A stretch of 12,423 bases of DNA from an uncultured Collinsella sp. (lineage in GTDB: Bacteria > Actinomycetota > Coriobacteriia > Coriobacteriales > Coriobacteriaceae): NCBI GenBank assembly GCA_902494855.1, contig CABUVC010000032.1, positions 1 to 12,423 on the forward strand, read 5' to 3'. The notes beneath the pieces were generated by a model. The model saw nothing but the letters and a program-made list of their open reading frames with translations, did not search any database and was not told the DNA's origin. Below are positions 6,857-12,423 of the stretch, piece after piece (the stretch's first letter is position 1; every line of letters begins with the position of its first letter). Made by a program: the position numbers and the translations under genes.

Positions 6857-8116
6857 ATGAAATACACCAAGCTCGAGCGTAACTGGGTTATGTATGATGT
6901 GGGCAATTCGGCCCTCGTGCTGCTCAATACCTCGGTGGTGCCCATTTACTTTAACGCCATCAATACCGGCGCTTCCTCGGCCGACCTGGTGGTCGCTTGG
7001 GGCAATGCGCAGACGATCGCCTCGCTGGTCATCGCCATGCTCATGCCCATTCTGGGCGCACTTGCCGACTACGCCGGCAACAAGATCAAGTTCTTCTTGG
7101 GCTTCTTCCTCACGGGCCTGGTGCTTTGCCTGGCGCAGGCTATCCCAATGTCCGCCATGGCATTTTTGACCGTGTACGTGCTGTGCACCATCGGCCTTAA
7201 CTCTTCTATGACGTTCTACGACGCCATGCTGCCTGACATTACCACCGACGAGCGCATGGACGCCGTGTCCAGCTCGGGTTATGCCTGGGGCTACATCGGT
7301 TCCACCGTGCCGTTCGTCATCTGCCTGGCGCTCATCATGGGTGGCCCCGCTCTTGGCATCCCCACCATGCTGGCAACGCGTCTGTCGTTTATCATCACTG
7401 GTGCCTGGTGGCTCATCTTTACCCTGCCGCTCATTCGCACCTATAAGCAAAAGTACGGTCGCGAGCGCGGTCCCGAGGACACCATCGGCCACATCGTGGG
7501 CGGTGTGTTCTCCGAGGTCGGACACACCATGCGCGAGATTGCCCACAATAAGACCGTGCTGGTCTACATGATCGCGTTCTTCTTCTATATCGACGGTGTG
7601 CACACGGTCATTTCCATGGCCACCAGTTACGGATCGGCCTTGGGCATCGATTCGACGCAGCTGGTGCTGGCGCTGCTCGTTACGCAGTTCGTGGCCTTTC
7701 CGTCCGCCATCATCTACGGCAAGCTCGCCGGACGCGTGGGCACGCTCAACATGATCCTGGTGGCGGTCGCCGCCTACATGGGGATTGTGCTGTTCGCCGC
7801 GTTCTTCCTAAAGACCGCCTTTGAATTCTGGGTGCTTGCCATTATGGTCGGCCTGTTCCAGGGCGGTGTGCAGGCGCTCAGCCGTAGCTACTTTGGCCGC
7901 ATTATCCCCAAGGAAAAGTCCAACGAGTACTACGGCTTCTTTGACATCTTTGGTCGTTATGCAAGCGTTATGGGCACCTTCCTGGTGTCGGTCGTCACCT
8001 CGCTGACCGGCAACCCGTCGCTGGGCGTCCTTTCCATTGGCGTGCTGCTGGTCGTTGGCTTTATGCTACTGGTCCGCCTGTCCCGCATGACTCGGGCGGC
8101 AGAGCATGCCGCATAG
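6857..8116 (+). CDS. MFS transporter, UMF1/Atg22-like family
   Basis: A 419-residue polytopic membrane protein of the major facilitator superfamily. About 12 hydrophobic segments are split by a charged central loop (about 195-228). NWVMYDVGNSA (9-19) is the hallmark opening of the UMF1 (Atg22-like) branch. The second half carries YIDGVHTVISMATSYGSALG (244-263) and GGVQALSRSYFGRIIPKEKS (336-355), both typical of the same branch. The yeast relative Atg22 exports amino acids from the vacuole; bacterial members are largely uncharacterised, so the substrate and direction are unknown. GAAGGG at 6842-6847 supports ATG 6857. It probably has its own promoter and ends at the strong terminator 8231-8266. 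Lying between two LytS/LytTR systems, it is a candidate target of either; BtsSR and YpdAB in E. coli control transporters. Confidence 0.88.
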   Translation: MKYTKLERNWVMYDVGNSALVLLNTSVVPIYFNAINTGASSADLVVAWGNAQTIASLVIAMLMPILGALADYAGNKIKFFLGFFLTGLVLCLAQAIPMSAMAFLTVYVLCTIGLNSSMTFYDAMLPDITTDERMDAVSSSGYAWGYIGSTVPFVICLALIMGGPALGIPTMLATRLSFIITGAWWLIFTLPLIRTYKQKYGRERGPEDTIGHIVGGVFSEVGHTMREIAHNKTVLVYMIAFFFYIDGVHTVISMATSYGSALGIDSTQLVLALLVTQFVAFPSAIIYGKLAGRVGTLNMILVAVAAYMGIVLFAAFFLKTAFEFWVLAIMVGLFQGGVQALSRSYFGRIIPKEKSNEYYGFFDIFGRYASVMGTFLVSVVTSLTGNPSLGVLSIGVLLVVGFMLLVRLSRMTRAAEHAA

Positions 8117-8163
8117 GAGCGAGCGGCTATTGTGCCTGTCCACGGTACTCTTTTGGGGTTATC

Positions 8164-8192
8164 CGCAATAAACATTGCGACTTGCGAGCAAT
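8164..8192. promoter_or_regulatory. Candidate operator before the glycosyltransferase operon
   Basis: CGCAATAAACATTGCG (8164-8179) is a perfect inverted repeat with 6-base arms. A second small inverted repeat, TTGCGAGCAA (8182-8191), follows. GCAAT also recurs directly at 8165-8169 and 8188-8192, 23 bases apart, close to the 21-22 base offset of LytTR sites. It lies just upstream of the -10-like box at 8209. The binding protein is unknown; the LytTR regulator of this operon is one candidate. Confidence 0.4.
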
Positions 8193-8208
8193 GATTTGCC
8201 CAAGTGGG

Positions 8209-8214
8209 TATGAT
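8209..8214 (+). promoter_or_regulatory. Possible -10 element before the glycosyltransferase operon
   Basis: TATGAT is preceded by TGGG, near an extended -10. TTGCGA at 8182-8187 is 21 bases upstream, too far for a normal -35. Transcription from here would run straight into the hairpin 8231-8261. Confidence 0.35.
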
Positions 8215-8230
8215 GGAATCAGCTAGGTCG

Positions 8231-8266
8231 CGGGGCGTCGCCTGTGTTTGGCGGCGTCCCGTTTTT
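8231..8266 (+). terminator. Strong intrinsic terminator between transporter and glycosyltransferase
   Basis: Bases 8231-8242 pair with 8250-8261 to give a 12-bp, GC-rich stem (two G-U pairs) around a 7-base loop, followed by TTTTT at 8262-8266. It would end the transporter message, whose stop codon is 115 bases upstream. If the -10 at 8209 is real, the same hairpin would attenuate the glycosyltransferase-kinase-regulator operon. Confidence 0.85.
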
Positions 8267-8287
8267 GTGTTGCAGGGAGGGTAAGGC

Positions 8288-9475
8288 ATGAACGCCACGG
8301 TCGTGATTCCAACGTATTGGGCGGGCGATGACGCTTGCGCAAACGCCCCTGGCACCTATGACCATTCGACGCGACTCAACGCCGACAATCCCGAACTCGA
8401 CCGCTGCCTGGCCTCGCTTGAGCAGGTGTGCGACATCCCGCGCATCATCCTTTTGGTGGTCTGTCCCGTTTCTGCCACAGCCGATGTGTCGCTGCGCGTG
8501 CACGAGATTGTCGACGCGCATCCCACGCTCAAGGTCACCGTTGTCACCAACACCCAGGCCTCGCGCATCGCAGACCGGGTTGCTCAGATCGCGCCCAAGG
8601 GTTCGGGCGAGTGCGTGAGCCTGCGAGGCTACGGTGCCATCCGCAACATGGGGCTAGCCTGTGCCGCTGTGCTGGGGCATGACGCGGTTATCTTTTTGGA
8701 TGACGATGAGACTGTCATTGACGCCGACTTTATGAAGCGCGCGACCTATGCGTTGGGGCAGCAGACGCGTCAGGGCTTGCCGATCTTGGTCAAGAGCGGC
8801 TATTTCTACGATCGCGACGGCTCGCCGCTGGCTCCCACGGACAAGGCGGGCATCTGCCATCGTTGGTGGACCAAGCGCATCGAGTTCAACCGTTGGATGA
8901 AAAAGGCGCTCTCGGGCACCCGCATCTCGCGCTCCAACTACGTGTGCGGCGGCCTGATGGCCCTGCACGCCCGCGCCTTTACGCGTGTGGCCTTTGACCC
9001 GTTTATCACCCGCGGCGAGGACTTGGATTACCTCTTTAACATGCGTATGTTTGGCTACGACGTGTGGTTTGATAACGAGTGGACCGTGCGCCATCTGCCT
9101 CCGGAGTCCGAAAAGCGCTCACCGCGCTTTATGCAGGATGTATACCGTTGGTACTACGAACGGGCCAAGTTGACGTTCGCCGCGCATCAAAAGGAGCTCA
9201 TCCCCGTTACGGCGGCATCGCTCATGCCCTACCCGGGCCCGTGGATTTCGCGCGAGCTCGACGACCGCGTGCGCAAGACCGCTATGGTCCGCAGCGTGTT
9301 TACCCGCGAGCATGAGGGCTACCTGCGCATTTGGCGCCATGGTATCGGCGAGGCAAAGGCCTATGCGCGCCAAAACGCTGCAAGCTACCTGCGTTTCCAG
9401 AGCTTTTGGCCCAAGATCATGGACGGGCTTTGGCGTGACGCACAACTGATCAGTATCCTGGAGGGGGCCGAATGA
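8288..9475 (+). CDS. GT2-like glycosyltransferase (GT-A fold)
   Basis: A 395-residue cytoplasmic enzyme that should transfer a sugar from an activated nucleotide sugar to an unknown acceptor. The N-terminus NATVVIPTYWAG starts the nucleotide-binding fold. GYGAIRNMGL (114-123) is followed by IFLDDDETV (135-143), the acidic DxD-type metal and nucleotide-sugar motif. CGGLMALHARAF (220-231) and RGEDLDY (242-248), with E244/D245 as a likely catalytic acidic pair, complete the GT2-like pattern. No signal peptide or membrane helix is visible. GGGAGGG at 8275-8281 supports the start. Its stop overlaps the next kinase start in ATGA, so the two are translationally coupled, which is unusual company for a glycosyltransferase. 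The acceptor could be an envelope polymer, a lipid or a small solute; the sequence does not say. Confidence 0.82.
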   Translation: MNATVVIPTYWAGDDACANAPGTYDHSTRLNADNPELDRCLASLEQVCDIPRIILLVVCPVSATADVSLRVHEIVDAHPTLKVTVVTNTQASRIADRVAQIAPKGSGECVSLRGYGAIRNMGLACAAVLGHDAVIFLDDDETVIDADFMKRATYALGQQTRQGLPILVKSGYFYDRDGSPLAPTDKAGICHRWWTKRIEFNRWMKKALSGTRISRSNYVCGGLMALHARAFTRVAFDPFITRGEDLDYLFNMRMFGYDVWFDNEWTVRHLPPESEKRSPRFMQDVYRWYYERAKLTFAAHQKELIPVTAASLMPYPGPWISRELDDRVRKTAMVRSVFTREHEGYLRIWRHGIGEAKAYARQNAASYLRFQSFWPKIMDGLWRDAQLISILEGAE

Positions 9476-10815
9476 TCGACCGCCGCGCCCAGCGCGATAG
9501 TTCAATATCAATCTTTCGCATCATTGCCGTTGCATGCGCCATTTGCGTGCTGGTGTACTTTATTTTTGCCTTGGTGACCGGTATCGAGCCGATCGCCACG
9601 GTGATTGCCTGCGCGCTGCTGTGCATCTTTCTGTGCATCTTTATCTTTTTGACGCTCAATCCCGATTCGGTGCGCTCCCAGTACACCGAGGAGACGCTCT
9701 CGGTGGCCTCGGCCATGCTCGAGGACATTAAGGGCGGTCTGACGCAGGAGTCGGCGCGTTTGGTGTGCCGGCGCATTTTGCCCGAGACGCGCGCCATGAC
9801 GGTGGCCATCACCGACGAGGACAACGTGCTTGCCTGCGCGGGCGAGTTTGAGGAAAAACTGCTGCCCGATACTCCCATCCACACGCTTGCCACACGCTAC
9901 GTTATCGAACATGGCATCGTGCAGTCGTTCAACCGTATGGTGGATGTCGTGGGCTCGGACGGCTCGCACAACCAAGTTCCCGCCGGCATTATCGCCCCCA
10001 TCAAGGTGGGCGATCGTACCGTCGGCACGCTCAAGTTCTACTACAAGACCCCGCGCGCCGTCGACCGTACCCAGTATGCGCTTGCCTCGGGCTTTGCCGA
10101 GATCTTGTCCACGCAGCTCGCCATCCACGAGCTCGAGGTGCAAAAGGAACTCACGGCGCGCGCCGAGGTGCGTGCGCTGCAGGCGCAGATTAACCCGCAC
10201 TTCCTGTTCAACACGCTGAACACCATTGCATCGTTTACGCGCACCGACCCGCTGCGGGCCCGCGAACTGCTTCGTGAGTTCTCATCGTTCTATCGTGCTA
10301 CACTCGACAACTCGGGATCGCTTATTCCGGTCTCGCGCGAGGTCGCACAGACCAAGCGCTACCTTACCTTTGAGAAGGCCCGCTTTGGCGAGGACCGCGT
10401 GCTTGCGACGTTCGATGTGTCCGAGGACGTGGAAGATACGCTGGTGCCGGCGTTCGTGATCCAGCCGATTGTCGAGAACGCCGTACGTCATGGTATGGGC
10501 GATGACGACGCCCTGAGGATCGACGTGACCGTTCACCAAGACGGCGAGGATGCAATCTTGATTGCCGTGGCCGATAATGGCGTGGGCATGGATGAGGGTA
10601 CCGCCGCCAGACTGTTTGACGAGCGCTCTGCCCGTCCCGACGCCAGCTCTCCCCAGGGTGGCGGCGCCGGTGTGGCCATGCACAATATTTCGGAGCGCAT
10701 CCATCGCTTTTATGGGCCGCACTCCTATACGCGTGTCGAATCGGCGCCGGGCAAGGGCACCAAAGTGCTCCTTCATCTTGATTTGTCAGAGAGCATCTTT
10801 GACATTCAAGAGTAA
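9472..10815 (+). CDS. LytS-type sensor histidine kinase (second system)
   Basis: A 447-residue membrane sensor kinase. Two hydrophobic helices (about 15-35 and 40-62) are followed by a GAF-like domain (about 75-220) and the LytS/HisK_4 core. H243 in NPHFLFNT is the phosphoacceptor, N336 in IVENAVRHG the N-box, with ADNGVGM (367-373) and GGGAGVAM (396-403) as further ATP-binding boxes. It is a clear paralogue of the kinase at 3560: residues 201-278 match residues 211-288 of that protein at about 51 of 78 positions by eye. Like it, it lacks the 5TM-LYT sensor module. Its ATG overlaps the glycosyltransferase stop by four bases and is served by GGAGGGGG at 9460-9467, inside the upstream gene. The partner regulator follows after 72 bases. 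The signal is unknown. Confidence 0.9.
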   Translation: MIDRRAQRDSSISIFRIIAVACAICVLVYFIFALVTGIEPIATVIACALLCIFLCIFIFLTLNPDSVRSQYTEETLSVASAMLEDIKGGLTQESARLVCRRILPETRAMTVAITDEDNVLACAGEFEEKLLPDTPIHTLATRYVIEHGIVQSFNRMVDVVGSDGSHNQVPAGIIAPIKVGDRTVGTLKFYYKTPRAVDRTQYALASGFAEILSTQLAIHELEVQKELTARAEVRALQAQINPHFLFNTLNTIASFTRTDPLRARELLREFSSFYRATLDNSGSLIPVSREVAQTKRYLTFEKARFGEDRVLATFDVSEDVEDTLVPAFVIQPIVENAVRHGMGDDDALRIDVTVHQDGEDAILIAVADNGVGMDEGTAARLFDERSARPDASSPQGGGAGVAMHNISERIHRFYGPHSYTRVESAPGKGTKVLLHLDLSESIFDIQE

Positions 10816-10824
10816 AATAAAAGG

Positions 10825-10862
10825 CTACGGGCTCAACGTCATGCGACGGATGCCCGGCGTAG
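10825..10862 (+). other. Intercistronic hairpin between second kinase and regulator
   Basis: CTACG (10825-10829) pairs with CGTAG (10858-10862), GGC (10830-10832) with GCC (10852-10854), and CGTC (10837-10840) with GACG (10845-10848). No T-run follows. The structure ends ten bases before the GAAAGG site of the regulator, so it could adjust the kinase-to-regulator ratio through processing or translation; that is inference. Confidence 0.4.
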
Positions 10863-10871
10863 TTAGTTGAC

Positions 10872-10877
10872 GAAAGG
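10872..10877 (+). promoter_or_regulatory. Ribosome binding site for the second regulator
   Basis: GAAAGG lies ten bases before ATG 10888 and supports that start. The frame is open back to TTG 10867, but that codon would place this site inside the gene, and alignment with the first regulator fits 10888. Confidence 0.55.
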
Positions 10878-10887
10878 TTTTATCCCT

Positions 10888-11604
10888 ATGCTGCGTGCGA
10901 TGATTGTGGATGATGAGGCGCCGGCTCGCTCGGAGCTTCGCTTCCTGCTCGAGCAAACGGGCAAGATCGGCACGATCACGGAGGCGTCGAGCGTCCGCTC
11001 CGCCATCGAGATGCTTATGGAAAGTCGCGTGGATGTCGTGTTTCTCGATATCTCGATGCCCGGTGCCTCGGGCCTGCAACTTGCCGAGGCGCTGCATAAG
11101 CTCAAAAATCCGCCGGCGATCGTGTTTGTGACTGCGTATAGCGACCATGCGGTCGAGGCATTCGACGTGGATGCCGTCGATTATCTGATGAAGCCGGTCG
11201 AGGAAGCTCGCTTGGATCGCGCGATCGAGAAGGTCATGCAACGCGCCAAGCCGGTTACGGACAGCAAGGTGACCATCGAGCGTATCCCGGTGGAAAAGGG
11301 CGGCCGCAAGGTGCTCATTCCCGTGGATGACATCCGCTTTATCATGGCAAAGGACGATTACTCCTGCATCTATACCGTCGATGATCGCTTTTTGTCGACG
11401 ACCTCGCTGGCGCAGTTTGAGGCCAAGCTCTGCGATTTTGGCTTCTTCCGTGTTCACCGCCGCTATATCGTCAACTTGGCGTGCGTCACGGACGTTGAGA
11501 CGGTGCCCTCGGGCGCCATCCAGCTGGGCATTACGGGCGTCGACGAACGCGTGCCGGTTTCGCGCCGCCGCGTCGTGCCGCTCAAGAAGGCCCTGAGCCT
11601 CTAG
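10888..11604 (+). CDS. LytTR-family response regulator (second system)
   Basis: A 238-residue transcription regulator. The receiver domain (about 3-119) has D8/D9, phosphoacceptor D54 in VFLDISMPG, T82 and K102. The LytTR DNA-binding domain spans about 127-236, with FFRVHRRYIVNL (186-197) and VPVSRRR (222-228). It resembles the first regulator throughout, including FVTA followed by the DAVDY-KPVE segment, pointing to duplication of a whole kinase-regulator pair. It sits last in the glycosyltransferase-kinase-regulator operon and is followed by a terminator. Its likely target includes its own operon through the repeats at 8164-8192, though this is inference. The regulated genes and the signal are unknown. 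Confidence 0.92.
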   Translation: MLRAMIVDDEAPARSELRFLLEQTGKIGTITEASSVRSAIEMLMESRVDVVFLDISMPGASGLQLAEALHKLKNPPAIVFVTAYSDHAVEAFDVDAVDYLMKPVEEARLDRAIEKVMQRAKPVTDSKVTIERIPVEKGGRKVLIPVDDIRFIMAKDDYSCIYTVDDRFLSTTSLAQFEAKLCDFGFFRVHRRYIVNLACVTDVETVPSGAIQLGITGVDERVPVSRRRVVPLKKALSL

Positions 11605-11610
11605 CACACT

Positions 11611-11660
11611 GGCCCCGCAGCCCTGTAGACCCATCGTCTGCGGAGCCGTGGGGCCTTTTT
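11611..11660 (+). terminator. Intrinsic terminator after the second two-component system
   Basis: GGCCCC (11611-11616) pairs with GGGGCC (11650-11655), followed at once by TTTTT (11656-11660). Inside, GCAG (11617-11620) can pair with CTGC (11638-11641), leaving a bulge on the 3' side. It lies just after the regulator's stop codon. Confidence 0.75.
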
Positions 11661-11699
11661 GTATGTATCTGCCGAATCGTTTTATGCGGAAGGGATCCC

Positions 11700-12167
11700 A
11701 TGAACAGTGCAAGCGCCAAGCGTATCGACATCATCTCGGACACCCACGGCTATTTATCGCCTGCGCTCCTGGACGAGCTTGAGGGCGCAGACCTGATTAT
11801 CCACGCCGGCGACCTTACGTCAGAGATGGACTACGAGCACCTATGCACCATCGCCCCCGTGCGGGCCGTACTGGGCAACAACGATTACTACCGCGACTAC
11901 GGCCCCGATGTAGACCGTCTTGCGCTCTTTACTTACGAAGGCCTCAAATTCGCCGTAGCCCACTACCGCGAAGACCTTCCGGTGGGATCCGTGGACGTAG
12001 CCATCAACGGCCACACCCACGTAACCAAAGAAGCCCAAGTGGGCCGTTGCTTAGTCCTCAACCCGGGCAGCGCCAGCTACCCCCGAGGCACCCGAGGCCC
12101 CACCATGGCCAGAATGCTAGTAAAAGACGGCAAGATTATAAGCACCAAGTTTATTGACCTAGACTAA
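11700..12167 (+). CDS. YfcE/MJ0936-type metallophosphoesterase
   Basis: A 155-residue cytoplasmic phosphodiesterase of the calcineurin-like superfamily. The five metal and catalytic blocks are present in order: D14 and H16 in ISDTHG, D38 in HAGDLT, N60 in LGNND, H88 in VAHYRED, and H105/H107 in INGHTH, followed by NPGSASYPRG (121-130). The length matches this compact family. Members hydrolyse artificial phosphodiesters with divalent metal; natural substrates are mostly unknown, so the cellular role is open. GGAAGGGA at 11688-11695 supports ATG 11700. It lies between two terminators, so it is probably transcribed alone. The last 80 or so codons use GTA, CTA, TTA, ATA, CGA and AGA more freely than the upstream genes. 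Confidence 0.9.
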   Translation: MNSASAKRIDIISDTHGYLSPALLDELEGADLIIHAGDLTSEMDYEHLCTIAPVRAVLGNNDYYRDYGPDVDRLALFTYEGLKFAVAHYREDLPVGSVDVAINGHTHVTKEAQVGRCLVLNPGSASYPRGTRGPTMARMLVKDGKIISTKFIDLD

Positions 12168-12170
12168 CCG

Positions 12171-12240
12171 CAACAAAAACGGGGGATGCAGATGCGTTCC
12201 CCGTTTCCATTTGAGCCAATGGTCGAGCTTCAACAAAAAC
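12171..12240. repeat. 10-base direct repeats flanking the terminator
   Basis: CAACAAAAAC occurs at 12171-12180 and exactly again at 12231-12240, 60 bases apart, bracketing the inverted repeat at 12177-12206 with which the first copy overlaps. This could be chance in A-rich DNA or the footprint of a small insertion. Confidence 0.4.
12177..12206. terminator. Bidirectional intrinsic terminator after the phosphoesterase
   Basis: AAACGGGG (12177-12184) and CCCCGTTT (12199-12206) form an 8-bp stem with a 14-base loop. On the + strand a modest T-rich stretch follows; read on the minus strand the stem ends in a run of five T. It could therefore also stop a convergent transcript from the right. Confidence 0.65.
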
Positions 12241-12244
12241 CTTA

Positions 12245-12382
12245 GACAACCCCGCCGCGGAGAACGGGGCCGCCGAGCCGCGAAGCGGCGAGCAACAACA
12301 ACGGCTCGAACAATGTGACGGCAGGGAGGGTCTCCGGGGCCGAGGGCGGGGGGTTAAGTTTGTCGCGACTTCCGCACGCAAA
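12245..12382. other. GC-rich structured non-coding stretch
   Basis: No gene with a ribosome binding site is visible. CCCCG (12250-12254) pairs with CGGGG (12265-12269). GCCGC (12277-12281) pairs with GCGGC (12285-12289) around GAA, and CGCCG (12271-12275) is also complementary to CGGCG (12286-12290). G-rich runs follow up to about 12354. It may be an intergenic repeat or structured RNA. Confidence 0.4.
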
Positions 12383-12405
12383 GGAAAGCACTTAATGTGC
12401 TTTCC
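12383..12405. repeat. Palindrome at the right edge
   Basis: GGAAAGCAC (12383-12391) and GTGCTTTCC (12397-12405) are perfect reverse complements around TTAAT. Weaker symmetry continues outward: the GCACGCAA before it matches the reverse complement of TTGCGC after it in part. No T-tract follows, so it looks more like a repeat element or operator than a terminator. The outer arm is cut by the window end. Confidence 0.6.
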
Positions 12406-12423
12406 GTCTTGCGCAGGACTGTA

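Noticed and set aside
12151..12381. Minus-strand open frame of 76 codons at the right end
   Set aside because: Pro/Arg/Ser-rich translation, starts in the repeat region, overlaps the terminator and the phosphoesterase end, and has no clear ribosome binding site.

Overview
The window is high-GC bacterial DNA with strong AGGAGG-type ribosome binding sites, short intergenic gaps and GC-ending codons. Codon style and gene content (APC permease plus amidohydrolase, LytS/LytTR two-component pairs, UMF1-type transporter) fit a host-associated actinobacterium of the Coriobacteriia, most likely Collinsella or a close relative. That assignment is inference; no rRNA or marker gene is present. All ten confident genes lie on the + strand.

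Layout. (1) 1-581: no convincing gene; a leader-like stretch with a terminator-like hairpin (395-441) and a GC hairpin (517-537) before the first ribosome binding site. (2) 582-3525: an APC-family permease and a metal-dependent amidohydrolase, separated by a hairpin without a T-tract and closed by a good intrinsic terminator; they look like an uptake-plus-hydrolysis pair. (3) 3560-5718: a LytS-type sensor kinase and its LytTR response regulator. (4) 5811-6755: a zinc-dependent phospholipase C-family protein without a signal peptide. (5) 6857-8116: a UMF1/Atg22-like major facilitator transporter, followed by a strong terminator at 8231-8266. (6) 8288-11604: a GT2-like glycosyltransferase overlapping by 4 bases (ATGA) a second LytS-type kinase, then a second LytTR regulator, closed by a terminator. 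(7) 11700-12167: a YfcE/MJ0936-type metallophosphoesterase with a bidirectional terminator. (8) 12168-12423: GC-rich structured non-coding DNA ending in a palindrome cut by the window edge.

The main point of interest is two paralogous LytS/LytTR systems within 8 kb. Their kinases are about 65% identical by eye across the dimerisation core, and both have only two predicted membrane helices in place of the usual multi-helix 5TM-LYT sensor. One is translationally coupled to a glycosyltransferase; the other follows a permease/amidohydrolase pair. Known relatives (E. coli BtsSR and YpdAB) sense nutrients and control transporters, so a nutrient- or envelope-sensing role is plausible here but not shown by the sequence. 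No CRISPR array, tRNA, rRNA, insertion sequence or phage gene was seen.
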